A program made the translations under genes and the position numbers. Positions 28,569-37,851 of a stretch of DNA of 64,000 bases are shown here, one piece after another (within the stretch, counting starts at the first letter, position 1; each line of letters starts with the position of its first letter). Below the pieces are notes generated by a model that made no database searches, was not told the origin of the DNA, and worked only from the letters and a program-made list of their open reading frames with translations. Origin of the DNA: Bacteroidota bacterium (lineage in GTDB: Bacteria; Bacteroidota; Bacteroidia; Flavobacteriales_D; Crocinitomicaceae); NCBI GenBank assembly GCA_016866255.1, contig VGMY01000009.1, positions 20,787-84,786 on the forward strand, given 5' to 3'.

Positions 28569-29216
28569 TTGCGTATGATAAAGCGAGTTGCCATGATTAT
28601 TGGGTCCTCTGGATTGGTAGGATCTTGCTTACTGGACGAGTTGATTAAGCGACAAGATATTGCTGAAATTAGGTTGCTTGTAAGAAAACCAATAAGTCAG
28701 TTGCCGCGGAAAGTTCATCAATTCGTAACAGATTTCACAGCATTGGATGTTGCCTCAGATTTTTTCAAGGTCGATGTGCTTTATTGTTGCCTTGGAACAA
28801 CGCGAAAGAAGACACCGAATCTTCAAGCATACAAAGCCATTGATTTTGGTATAACCATGGATGTTGCCCGACGAACCAAAATCAACGGATGCAATGAAGT
28901 GCATTTGGTTTCTTCCGTCGGGGCAAATGCAACTTCATCGAATTTTTACTTGAGGATTAAAGGCGAAACGGAGGAAGGTTTAATAAGTTTGGGTTTTGAA
29001 CGATGTTGTATTTATCGACCTTCCATGCTTCTTGGAAAGCGCCATGAATCAAGGCCTTTAGAACGCGTTGCCCAGCGGCTGATGCCTATATTTGATTTAC
29101 TAACATTAGGCGGTAAATACCACAGCATTGAAGCCTCGTCGGTTGCAAGGACCATGAGCCAACCCGTAAAGGTTGCTGGTGTTGTAATTCTTGAATATCA
29201 GGAATTGCGTGGGTGA
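28569..29216 (+). CDS. NAD(P)H-binding (atypical SDR) oxidoreductase
   Basis: MIIGSSGLVGSCLLDELIKR; DVLYCCLGTTRKK; VHLVSSVGANATSSNFYLRIKGETEEGL. Confidence 0.85.
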   Translation: MRMIKRVAMIIGSSGLVGSCLLDELIKRQDIAEIRLLVRKPISQLPRKVHQFVTDFTALDVASDFFKVDVLYCCLGTTRKKTPNLQAYKAIDFGITMDVARRTKINGCNEVHLVSSVGANATSSNFYLRIKGETEEGLISLGFERCCIYRPSMLLGKRHESRPLERVAQRLMPIFDLLTLGGKYHSIEASSVARTMSQPVKVAGVVILEYQELRG

Positions 29217-29221
29217 CCTCA

Positions 29222-29626
29222 TTATTCCCCTGCGTATTCAACCCAATTTTTTTCGGTTTCGAAAAGTTTGAGAGACAGCTTACCGTAGGATTTGAGATGC
29301 GGTAAAAGATTGTTGTAACAAACCAAAGCAATGTTTTCCACGGTTGGGTTTAGGTCAAAAAACTCCGGGCAATCCATGTTGAGGTTCTTATGGTCGTAAC
29401 GGTCAGTAACCTCTCTTGCTATGATGTCTTTTAAAATCTTTACATCGATAACATAACCTGTTTCGGGGTCAATTTGTCCATCTATGCCCACTTCTAGAAT
29501 ATAATTATGACCGTGGTAGTTTATGTTATTGCAAAGGCCAAAAATGGCCTCGTTTTTTTCGTGGCTCCAGTCTTTCCGATAAAGGCGATGGGCAGCATTA
29601 AAGTTTGCGCGACGTACAATTTTCAT
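29222..29626 (-). CDS. 6-pyruvoyl-tetrahydropterin synthase / 6-carboxytetrahydropterin synthase (QueD) family
   Basis: FNAAHRLYRKDWSHEKNEAIFGLCNNINYHGHNYILEVGIDG; DLNPTVENIA. Confidence 0.88.
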   Translation of the reverse strand: MKIVRRANFNAAHRLYRKDWSHEKNEAIFGLCNNINYHGHNYILEVGIDGQIDPETGYVIDVKILKDIIAREVTDRYDHKNLNMDCPEFFDLNPTVENIALVCYNNLLPHLKSYGKLSLKLFETEKNWVEYAGE

Positions 29627-30147
29627 GGCTTGAGAATGTCGTTAAAAGCAGATTTATATTCTAAAATTATTTTCTTAAACCAAGCTGTATAGTCCTGTGG
29701 ATTTCTTTCAATGTCCTCCTCGATATCGTGCATGGCCATCCATTTAAAATCCGATACTTCTTCTGGATTGGCATTGGGTAAGTCATTGGTAAAACCGATT
29801 AGAACATGGTCTAGCTCGTGCTCCACTAGGTTGTTCAATTCGGCACGATAGATAAAGCTGAACAGTGGCGCCAAGGAGGTTTTGATGCCCATTTCCTCTT
29901 TGAGTCGTCTTTTTGCGGCCTCAAGGATATCTTCTCCAGGTGATGGATGGCTGCAGCAAGTATTGGTCCAAAGACCTTCTGAATGGTATTTTCCTAGTGC
30001 GCGTCGGTGTAAGAGCAGCTTTCCGTTGGAGTTAAAAATTAAGACCGAAAAGGCTCTGTGTAACATGCCCAAAAGGTGGGCATTCATTTTTTCCATGGTT
30101 CCGATTTCCTCATCGTGTTTGTTCACTAAAATGACCTCTTGCATCAT
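29623..30147 (-). CDS. idi: isopentenyl-diphosphate delta-isomerase, type 1
   Basis: LLHRRALGKYHSEGLWTNTCCSHPSPGEDILEAAKRRLKEEMGI. Confidence 0.95.
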   Translation of the reverse strand: MMQEVILVNKHDEEIGTMEKMNAHLLGMLHRAFSVLIFNSNGKLLLHRRALGKYHSEGLWTNTCCSHPSPGEDILEAAKRRLKEEMGIKTSLAPLFSFIYRAELNNLVEHELDHVLIGFTNDLPNANPEEVSDFKWMAMHDIEEDIERNPQDYTAWFKKIILEYKSAFNDILKP

Positions 30148-30980
30148 AGTAAATTCAGATTATGTCGGACATACGATGCCAGCAAGAGTCCTACTTTTCG
30201 ATTATTTGGGATGCGGATTCGCTCATTAAGGATTACCCTAGCCGGGGTTTTTTTAATTTTCGCAAACAATTTATAATAATAAATGTAGGCCAAATAAACT
30301 CCGAATCGTGCTTTTTTGGGGAGTTTCAGTATTCCTAGATACCCTGCGTGAAAGTCTGCTTCGATGTCTTTTTCGATGTCATGTTTGACTCTCGAATTAA
30401 ATTCATTCATGTCGATTCCTGGAAAATAAACGCGGCCAAGTGATTTGTAATCCGCGTTGAGGTCCCTTAAAAAGTTGATTTTTTGAAAGGCTGAACCAAG
30501 ACTCATGGCCGCCGGTTTCAGTCGAAGGTATTCTTCTTCATCTCCGGCAACAAACACTTTTAAGCACATAAGACCAACCACTTCGGCAGATCCGAGAATA
30601 TATTTTTTGTACAGTTCCTCGTCGTACGCTTGTTTATCGAGATCCATTTTCATGGACTCCAAAAAGGTTTCGATAAGTTCACGGGGGATGTTGTAACGAT
30701 TAACAGCCCACTGGAAGCTGTTCAATATCGGGTTTAATGAAATTCCTTGATCAATTGCTAAATAGGTTTGATGGCGAAAATCCTCAAGCAGCGCGGTTTT
30801 ATCGTAGTCGTGAAAAGAATCAACAATTTCATCGGCGAAGCGAACAAAACCGTATATAGCGTATATGGGTTTTTGAATTTCACGGCTTAACATTTTGATG
30901 CCAAGCGAAAAAGATGTACTGTAGCGTTGGGTTGTGAGCGTGCTCATTTCATGACTAATGTTGTCGAATGCATTTTTCAT
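30144..30980 (-). CDS. crtB: phytoene synthase
   Basis: YAIYGFVRFADEIVDSFHDYDK; YILGSAEVVGLMCLKVF; AFQKINFLRDLNADYKSLGRVYFP. Confidence 0.94.
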   Translation of the reverse strand: MKNAFDNISHEMSTLTTQRYSTSFSLGIKMLSREIQKPIYAIYGFVRFADEIVDSFHDYDKTALLEDFRHQTYLAIDQGISLNPILNSFQWAVNRYNIPRELIETFLESMKMDLDKQAYDEELYKKYILGSAEVVGLMCLKVFVAGDEEEYLRLKPAAMSLGSAFQKINFLRDLNADYKSLGRVYFPGIDMNEFNSRVKHDIEKDIEADFHAGYLGILKLPKKARFGVYLAYIYYYKLFAKIKKTPARVILNERIRIPNNRKVGLLLASYVRHNLNLL

Positions 30981-32452
30981 GTTAATGGATTTTGTAGGAT
31001 GTGTTTGGCCACCACTTCACCTGATATTATCGATGGAGGTACCCCAGGTCCGGGTACGGTAAGTTGACCGGTATAATAAAAGTTATTCAAGTTTTTGTTC
31101 TTGATGCGCGGTTTAAAGATAGCAGTTTGGCTCAAGGTATTCGCAAGGCCGTAAGCATTCCCTTTGAATGCGTGGTAATCTTTTTTGAAATCTGAAATCG
31201 AAAAACTACGTTTGTACACGATATGGTCTTTGATATCATTTCCCGTTATTTTACGTAAGCGCTCTAGTAAAATGTCGAAATAGTGTTCTCTTGTCGCTTC
31301 TTCATCCGTTAAATTTGGTGCAATTGGGATGAGAAAAAACAAGTTTTCACACCCTTGAGGAGCCGAATTCGGATCGGTTAAAGAAGGAACACTTAAATAA
31401 AACAAAGGGGCAGTCGGCCATTGAGGGTTTTTGTAAATTTCTTTCCCGTGCTCCTCAAGAGACTCATCGAAAAAGAGGTTGTGGTGCCTTAAATTTTCCA
31501 CACGTTTATTCAATCCTACATAGTACAAAAGTGCAGAAGGGGCCATAACCCGCTTGTCCCAATATGTGTCTGAGTAATTTGCAGAACCATTAAGTAATTG
31601 CTTTTCGGTATGTTGGTAGTCGGCTGAAGAAATGAACACATCTGAAAGATAGTGATTTCCTGCGATGTCTACTGCTGCAGAAACTTTTCCTGAAGACTTT
31701 TCCAACCGCGCCACCTCCGCATTGGTTATGATTTTCACATCTTGTTCTTGGGCAATTTTTTCAAAGGCCTCAATGAATTTGTACATACCCCCCATCGGAT
31801 ACCAAGTTCCAAGCTCCATATCTGCGTAATTCATCAGGGAATACAGCGCTGGGGTGTCCTTGGGCATTGCTCCGAGGAAGAGAACTGGAAATTCTAATAA
31901 GGAACGGAGTTTTGGATGCTTAAAGTAGCGGTTTACATAGTTGGAAAACGAATTAGTGAGATCCATCGAAAACAAGCCTTTTAAAAGGCGAAAATCCATG
32001 AATTCCGTTAATTTAAGCGAAGGTTTGTACACCAAATCCTTCATCCCAACTTCATATTTGTACTTTGCATCTTTCAAGAAAGCGCGCAATTTTACACTGC
32101 TGCCCGGTTCAAAACTTTCAAACAGTGCTTCCAATTCCCCCATCGTAGCTGGTATATCGGAGTAGGTCGTATCGTTCCAATACACGCGGTAGGAGGGGTC
32201 CAGGCGACGCAATTCATAAAAGTCGGCAGCTGTATGATTAAATTTTTGGTAGAATTGTTCAAAAACATCGGGCATCCAGTACCAACTCGGCCCCATATCA
32301 AAAACAAATCCTTCGTGCGAAAACTGACGGGCTCTTCCTCCAATGGTATCGTTTTTCTCCAGAACGGTAACATCCCAGCCTTCCTTAGCAAGAAAGCACG
32401 CTGCAGATAGTCCGGAGATACCAGCGCCGAGAACCGTAGCTTTGCGTGGCAT
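30977..32452 (-). CDS. crtI: phytoene desaturase
   Basis: ATVLGAGISGLSAACFLAKEGWDVTVLEKNDTIGGRARQF; C-terminal FYYTGQLTVPGPGVPPSIISGEVVAKHI. Confidence 0.96.
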   Translation of the reverse strand: MPRKATVLGAGISGLSAACFLAKEGWDVTVLEKNDTIGGRARQFSHEGFVFDMGPSWYWMPDVFEQFYQKFNHTAADFYELRRLDPSYRVYWNDTTYSDIPATMGELEALFESFEPGSSVKLRAFLKDAKYKYEVGMKDLVYKPSLKLTEFMDFRLLKGLFSMDLTNSFSNYVNRYFKHPKLRSLLEFPVLFLGAMPKDTPALYSLMNYADMELGTWYPMGGMYKFIEAFEKIAQEQDVKIITNAEVARLEKSSGKVSAAVDIAGNHYLSDVFISSADYQHTEKQLLNGSANYSDTYWDKRVMAPSALLYYVGLNKRVENLRHHNLFFDESLEEHGKEIYKNPQWPTAPLFYLSVPSLTDPNSAPQGCENLFFLIPIAPNLTDEEATREHYFDILLERLRKITGNDIKDHIVYKRSFSISDFKKDYHAFKGNAYGLANTLSQTAIFKPRIKNKNLNNFYYTGQLTVPGPGVPPSIISGEVVAKHILQNPLT

Positions 32453-32457
32453 AGTTC

Positions 32458-32970
32458 TTAGTTGTCAAGGTGTTGGTAGTCGGGTAGTTGATCCATGAGT
32501 CGTTTCCTTGCAATAAATATACGACTTTTAATGGTGCCGATTGGTAGCTCCATCGTATCGGCTATTTCTTTGTATTTGAAGCCATCAAAGTGCATTTTGA
32601 AAGGAACCTTTAACTCTTCGTTTAAATTTTCTATTTTTTCGGTGATTTCCTTAACTGCCAAACGCTCGGAGGGAGACCCAATATTAGACCTCTGGGAAAC
32701 CATTAGGAAATCCTCGTCGCCTTGATCGAAAATCATGCGAGTTTTTGAATTTCTCCGGTATTGATTAATAAAAATGTTTCGCATGATGGTGAACACCCAA
32801 GCCTTAAAATTGGTATTTGGGGTGTAGTATGTGCGATAATTGATGGCTTTGAGCAGCGTTTCTTGGGTTAAATCTCGGGCATCTTCACGGTTCTTAGTGA
32901 AGTTTTGCGCAAAAGAAAAAAGGTTTCCTTGAATCCCTACTAATGCTTCGTTAAATTCAATCGTTGACAT
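32458..32970 (-). CDS. ECF-type RNA polymerase sigma factor heading the crtI-crtB-idi operon
   Basis: NREDARDLTQETLLKAINYRTYYTPNTNFKAWVFTIMRNIFINQYRR ... YKEIADTMELPIGTIKSRIFIARKRL; 5-bp gap to crtI. Confidence 0.93.
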   Translation of the reverse strand: MSTIEFNEALVGIQGNLFSFAQNFTKNREDARDLTQETLLKAINYRTYYTPNTNFKAWVFTIMRNIFINQYRRNSKTRMIFDQGDEDFLMVSQRSNIGSPSERLAVKEITEKIENLNEELKVPFKMHFDGFKYKEIADTMELPIGTIKSRIFIARKRLMDQLPDYQHLDN

Positions 32971-32971
32971 T

Positions 32972-33038
32972 TTGTTTAAGTTTTATGAGCCAAAGTTAAA
33001 CAAAAAATGTTTAACAAATTCAAAAAAAAATTAAACAA
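32972..33038. promoter_or_regulatory. Cluster of TTGTTTAA/GTTTAAC half-sites upstream of the ECF sigma gene
   Basis: TTGTTTAA 32972-32979; GTTAAAC-N7-GTTTAAC 32995-33015; TTAAACAAAA at 32996-33005 and again at 33031-33040 (35 bp apart). Confidence 0.55.
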
Positions 33039-33093
33039 AATAGAAAAAACCTGTTAAGAACTTTGTAATGCGCTGAAAATCAAAATATTAAAA

Positions 33094-34026
33094 TTATACA
33101 TGCTGTAGCATTATTTTTATTATTTCAGCCAAATCAAAGGTGTTTTTCCAATTCCAATCCTCTCTTGCGTAACTATCGTCGATGGATTTTGGCCATGAAT
33201 CGGCAATGGACTGACGAAAATCAGGGGCATAATGTATGGTGAAACCCGGGATGTGCCTTTGTAGGTTGTTAGCCATTTCTTGGGGGGTAAAAGTTATCCC
33301 CCCTAAATTATAGGAGGATTTAATCCTTAAATGTTCTTTGGGAGCCTCCATTAATTCCATCGTGGCACGTATGGCATCGTCCATAAACATCATTGGTAAG
33401 GCGGTATCCTTACTTAAAAAACAATTGTAGGTACCCCTTCGTTTCGCTTCGTGAAAGATTTCTATCGCGTAATCGGTAGTACCGCCACCTGGAGGGCTTT
33501 TGTAGGAGATGAGGCCTGGATATCTTAAACTTCTGATGTCAGTATTGAAATGTTGGTTGTAGTATTCACACCAACGTTCTCCTGCAAGTTTTGAGATGCC
33601 ATAAACCGTTGTGGGTTCCATGACCGTGTACTGAGGGGTATCGGTGCGCGGTGTTGTAGAACCAAAAACGGCAATGGAACTCGGCCAAAAAACCTGTTTC
33701 AAATATCCCTCTTTGGCGAGATCTAATATGGTAAATAAACTTTCCATATTCAACTTCCAAGCGAAATCCGGTTGTTTTTCCGCCGTTGCCGATAACAACG
33801 CCGCCAGCAAGTAAACCACTTCAATTTTTTCCTCAATAATGTATTTACGCACGGCATCGCGCTCAAGAATATCCAAGGTTTGATAAATTCCCGGGCCTAG
33901 AACCGCCGGCTTTTCGGTTTTGATATCTGAGGCAATTACCTGATCGATTCCCCATTTATTGCGAAGAGCAAGGGTGAGTTCTGTGCCAATTTGTCCACTT
34001 GCTCCAACAACGAGTATTTTTTTCAT
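33094..34026 (-). CDS. NAD-dependent epimerase/dehydratase family, L-threonine dehydrogenase-like
   Basis: MKKILVVGASGQIGTELTLALRNKWG; YGISKLAGERWCEYY; SLRYPGLISYKSPPGGGTTDYAIEIF. Confidence 0.87.
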   Translation of the reverse strand: MKKILVVGASGQIGTELTLALRNKWGIDQVIASDIKTEKPAVLGPGIYQTLDILERDAVRKYIIEEKIEVVYLLAALLSATAEKQPDFAWKLNMESLFTILDLAKEGYLKQVFWPSSIAVFGSTTPRTDTPQYTVMEPTTVYGISKLAGERWCEYYNQHFNTDIRSLRYPGLISYKSPPGGGTTDYAIEIFHEAKRRGTYNCFLSKDTALPMMFMDDAIRATMELMEAPKEHLRIKSSYNLGGITFTPQEMANNLQRHIPGFTIHYAPDFRQSIADSWPKSIDDSYAREDWNWKNTFDLAEIIKIMLQHV

Positions 34027-34136
34027 GAAAAATTTTTGAACCGAGTTGTAGAGCAAAAATAATCCTTTTTAAAAAACTGATTGAAATCATTTGTAACTTG
34101 CAGGGTCATTGATGATTTTAACTTATTTAGGAAATT

Positions 34137-35294
34137 ATGCCTTTTTATTATAAACTTGGTTCAATTCCTCCAAAGCGCCATACCGTATTTCGACAGCAGA
34201 ACGGTTCGCTATACCACGAGCAACTCTTCGGAACGGTAGGTTTTGACGGAATGTCCACCTTGTTGTATCATGTACAACCCCCAACGGTGGTGCATTCTAT
34301 TCTCGGGAGCACTTCTGTAGCGCCGGAAGTGGCCTTGGAAAAGCACATGACCATGTTTTCTCTTCAAGGGTTTCAGTTAGCGCCTCACTCAGACTTTTTA
34401 ACCAGTCGAACTCCTGTTCTAGTAAATGCCGATTGCTACATTGAGTTAGCTGCGCCGTCTCGTTCTATGTCCGAGTATTTTTATAAGAATGCGGATGCAG
34501 ACGAAATTTTGTTTGTGCACAAGGGCAGCGGAACGCTCAAAACACAATTGGGAAATATTGATTTCGCCTACGGCGATTATTTGGTTATCCCAAGAGGGAT
34601 GATTTACCAGATTACTTTTAATGATGAAAACAACCGGCTTTTTATTGTACAATCCTTTAATCCTGTTTACACTCCGAAGCGTTACAGAAATTGGTTTGGT
34701 CAATTATTGGAACATTCGCCTTATTGCGAACGCGACATTCGTCCGCCGCATGTTCTTGAAACGCATGACCTTACCGGTGAGTTTTTAATTAAAATCAAAA
34801 AACAAGACATGCTCTATGAATACGTATACCAACACCACCCATTCAATGTGGTCGGTTGGGACGGTTTCAATTATCCTTACGCTTTTTCAATCCACGAGTT
34901 TGAACCGATTACGGGGCGGGTGCATCAACCGCCACCAGTACATCAAACCTTTGAGACACGTGGTTTTGTGCTATGTTCCTTTGTTCCCAGACTTTACGAT
35001 TATCACCCGGATTCCATTCCTGCTCCCTACAACCACAGCAACATTGATTCCGATGAAGTACTGTACTATGTGGATGGGGATTTTATGAGCCGCAACGATG
35101 TCCAACAAGGACAAATTACTTTGCATCCTGGTGGAATACCTCACGGACCTCACCCCGGAGCCTACGAACGTAGCATCGGGAAGAAAGAGACCAAGGAGTT
35201 GGCGGTGATGGTGGATACTTTCAAACCCTTAAAAATCACACAGCAAGCGCTGGGATTGAAAGTAGAGGGCTACGAAAAATCTTGGTTACACTAA
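34137..35294 (+). CDS. hmgA: homogentisate 1,2-dioxygenase
   Basis: HHPFNVVGWDGFNYPYAFSIHEFEPITGRVHQPPPVHQTFE; DEVLYYVDGDFMSR; LHPGGIPHGPHPGAYERS. Confidence 0.95.
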   Translation: MPFYYKLGSIPPKRHTVFRQQNGSLYHEQLFGTVGFDGMSTLLYHVQPPTVVHSILGSTSVAPEVALEKHMTMFSLQGFQLAPHSDFLTSRTPVLVNADCYIELAAPSRSMSEYFYKNADADEILFVHKGSGTLKTQLGNIDFAYGDYLVIPRGMIYQITFNDENNRLFIVQSFNPVYTPKRYRNWFGQLLEHSPYCERDIRPPHVLETHDLTGEFLIKIKKQDMLYEYVYQHHPFNVVGWDGFNYPYAFSIHEFEPITGRVHQPPPVHQTFETRGFVLCSFVPRLYDYHPDSIPAPYNHSNIDSDEVLYYVDGDFMSRNDVQQGQITLHPGGIPHGPHPGAYERSIGKKETKELAVMVDTFKPLKITQQALGLKVEGYEKSWLH

Positions 35295-35306
35295 AATACG
35301 TTGAAT

Positions 35307-36470
35307 ATGTCCTCAGAAATTAAAAGGGTATCGGACCTGGTGAATTACGAATATGGATTAAAGAAAATTTTTTCGGAAGCGGAGGATTTTCTCCCCTTGC
35401 TCGGGACTGATTATGTTGAGCTGTATGTCGGAAATGCAAAACAATCCGCACATTTTTACAAGACAGCTTTTGGATTTCAATCGGAAGCCTACGCTGGATT
35501 GGAAACAGGAATGAAAGATCGGGTTTCCTATGTGCTGAGGCAAGATAAAATTCGCTTGGTACTAACTACGCCTTTGAACGAAGGGGGTCTGCTTAATGAA
35601 CATATTAATAAGCATGGCGACGGTGTTAAAGTGGTTGCTTTGTGGGTTGAGGATGCCACCAAAGCATTTGAAGAAACCGTCCGTCGAGGCGCTAAACCTT
35701 ATATGGACCCTGTGAAAGAGATCGATGAACACGGCGAGGTGGTTCGCTCGGGAATTTACACCTATGGAGAAACGGTCCATATTTTTGTGGAACGAAAAAA
35801 TTATCGCGGAATATTTTTGCCGGGTTATAAGGTGTGGAATTCTCATTATAATCCAACTTCGGTAGGTTTAAAATTCATTGATCACATGGTGGGTAATGTC
35901 GGGTGGAACGAAATGAACACCTGGGTTGAATTTTACGCCCGAGTTATGGGATTCGCCCAGATTGTTTCGTTCGACGATAAGGATATTTCTACCGAGTATA
36001 CCGCGTTGATGTCCAAAGTAATGAGCAACGGCAACGGTCGAATCAAATTTCCCATCAACGAGCCAGCCGAGGGTAAGAAAAAATCCCAGATTGAGGAGTA
36101 TTTAGATTTCTACAAGGGACCTGGAGTGCAACATATAGCCGTGGCGACGGACGATATCGTTCAAACAGTGAGCGCAATGCGACAACGCGGCGTTGAGTTT
36201 TTGTACGTGCCGGAAACCTATTACGACGACTTACTGGAAAGGGTGGGAGCGATTGATGAGGATGTAGAAACCCTTAAACAACATGGGGTTTTGATTGACC
36301 GTGACGATGAAGGGTATTTACTTCAGCTGTTCACGAAACCCGTTGTTGACCGTCCGACCTTGTTTTTTGAAATCATTCAGCGTAAAGGAGCCCAATCTTT
36401 TGGTAAAGGAAATTTCAAGGCTCTTTTTGAGGCCATTGAGCGAGAGCAAGAAAACCGCGGAACGCTTTGA
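35307..36470 (+). CDS. hppD: 4-hydroxyphenylpyruvate dioxygenase
   Basis: DYVELYVGNAKQSAHFYKTAFGFQ; YKGPGVQHIAVATDDIVQTV; LLQLFTKPVVDRPTLFFEIIQRKGAQSFGKGNFKALFEAIEREQ. Confidence 0.96.
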   Translation: MSSEIKRVSDLVNYEYGLKKIFSEAEDFLPLLGTDYVELYVGNAKQSAHFYKTAFGFQSEAYAGLETGMKDRVSYVLRQDKIRLVLTTPLNEGGLLNEHINKHGDGVKVVALWVEDATKAFEETVRRGAKPYMDPVKEIDEHGEVVRSGIYTYGETVHIFVERKNYRGIFLPGYKVWNSHYNPTSVGLKFIDHMVGNVGWNEMNTWVEFYARVMGFAQIVSFDDKDISTEYTALMSKVMSNGNGRIKFPINEPAEGKKKSQIEEYLDFYKGPGVQHIAVATDDIVQTVSAMRQRGVEFLYVPETYYDDLLERVGAIDEDVETLKQHGVLIDRDDEGYLLQLFTKPVVDRPTLFFEIIQRKGAQSFGKGNFKALFEAIEREQENRGTL

Positions 36471-36499
36471 TGGAATAAATAAGGACAAATCCCCCTTAC

Positions 36500-37063
36500 T
36501 TACAAAGTCATAATTTCTTTTTCCTTGTGTTCTAAAATGTCATCAACCTTTTTAATAAAACGGTTGGTGATTTGTTGAACTTCTTCCTCGCCACCCTTTG
36601 CTAAATCCTCTGACAAGCCTTCGTTTTTTAAGTCTTTGATCATATCCATGGCGTCTTTACGGTGATTTCTTACGCTAACCTTTGCTTGCTCTCCCTCAGT
36701 TTTTGAGCGTTTCACCAATTCTCGTCGGCGCTCTTCCGTTAGGATTGGAACTGCGATGATCAACTGTTCTCCGTTATTTTGCGGATTGAGGCCTAGGTTG
36801 GCATTGATGATGCCACGAGCAATATCGTTCAACATCGTTTTTTCCCAAGGTTGTACCACAATCGTTCTCGCGTCCACCGTATTGATGTTCGCAACTTGTT
36901 GGATGGGGGTCATAGAACCGTAATACTCTACCATTACACCGTGTAACATGGCGGGACTCGCCTTACCTGCTCGAATTTTGGTTAATTCATTTTCCAGATG
37001 TTCTAGCGTCCTATCGTTAGAAAATTTAAACTCGTCGTATATTAATGCTAAATCCTCTGTCAT
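36500..37063 (-). CDS. frr: ribosome recycling factor
   Basis: LTKIRAGKASPAMLHGVMVEYYGSMTPIQQVANI; ERRRELVKRSKTEGEQAKVSVRNHRKDA. Confidence 0.97.
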   Translation of the reverse strand: MTEDLALIYDEFKFSNDRTLEHLENELTKIRAGKASPAMLHGVMVEYYGSMTPIQQVANINTVDARTIVVQPWEKTMLNDIARGIINANLGLNPQNNGEQLIIAVPILTEERRRELVKRSKTEGEQAKVSVRNHRKDAMDMIKDLKNEGLSEDLAKGGEEEVQQITNRFIKKVDDILEHKEKEIMTL

Positions 37064-37066
37064 GTC

Positions 37067-37798
37067 TCAATTCCTTACAAGGGTTCCTATTTTTTTATCA
37101 AGCATTACTTGCTTAAGGTTTCCTGGTGTATCCATGTCGAATACGATGATAGGCAAATCATTTTCTTTACACAAGGTGAATGCGGTTAAATCCATAACAT
37201 TCAACCCTTTTTTGTACACTTCGTCAAAGGTTATTTCGTCAAATTTTTGGGCAGACGCGTTCTTTAAAGGGTCGGAGGTGTAGATGCCGTCGACCCGTGT
37301 TCCTTTCAAGATAACATCCGCATTGATTTCAATTGCTCTTAAAGAGGCGGCTGAATCGGTGGTAAAATAAGGATTTCCAGTTCCAGCACCAAATATTACG
37401 ATTCTTCCCTTTTCTAAGTGCCGCACGGCACGACGCCGAATGAATGGCTCGGCTATGGCTTTCATTTCAATCGCTGATAATAGCCGGGTGGGGATATCGA
37501 CAGATTCTAAAGCGGCCTGAAGGGCCATCGAATTGATCATGGTTGCAAGCATACCCATGTAGTCACCATGGGTGCGATCCATGCCTCCTTGCTCTGCTTG
37601 AACCCCACGGAAGATATTACCTCCACCAATCACAATGGCAATTTCAACTCCTAAGGCATGAATTTCTTTGATCTCTTTTGCGTAGACGCTCAGACGTTGG
37701 TTATCAATGCCAAATTGCTTATCACCCATAAGCGATTCTCCACTCAGCTTCAATAAAATTCGTCGGTATTTCATACTTGTATTTTCAAAGATATACAA
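37067..37798 (-). CDS. pyrH: UMP kinase
   Basis: [48 protein letters not shown]. Confidence 0.97.
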   Translation of the reverse strand: MYIFENTSMKYRRILLKLSGESLMGDKQFGIDNQRLSVYAKEIKEIHALGVEIAIVIGGGNIFRGVQAEQGGMDRTHGDYMGMLATMINSMALQAALESVDIPTRLLSAIEMKAIAEPFIRRRAVRHLEKGRIVIFGAGTGNPYFTTDSAASLRAIEINADVILKGTRVDGIYTSDPLKNASAQKFDEITFDEVYKKGLNVMDLTAFTLCKENDLPIIVFDMDTPGNLKQVMLDKKIGTLVRN

Positions 37799-37820
37799 TA
37801 ATTGAATGCTAATTATTAGG

Positions 37821-37850
37821 AAAAAAAAAGCCCGCCAATGCGGGCTTTTT
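37821..37850 (-). terminator. Rho-independent terminator downstream of tsf
   Basis: AAAAAAAAAGCCCGC-CAAT-GCGGGCTTTTT directly after the tsf stop. Confidence 0.8.
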
Positions 37851-37851
37851 A

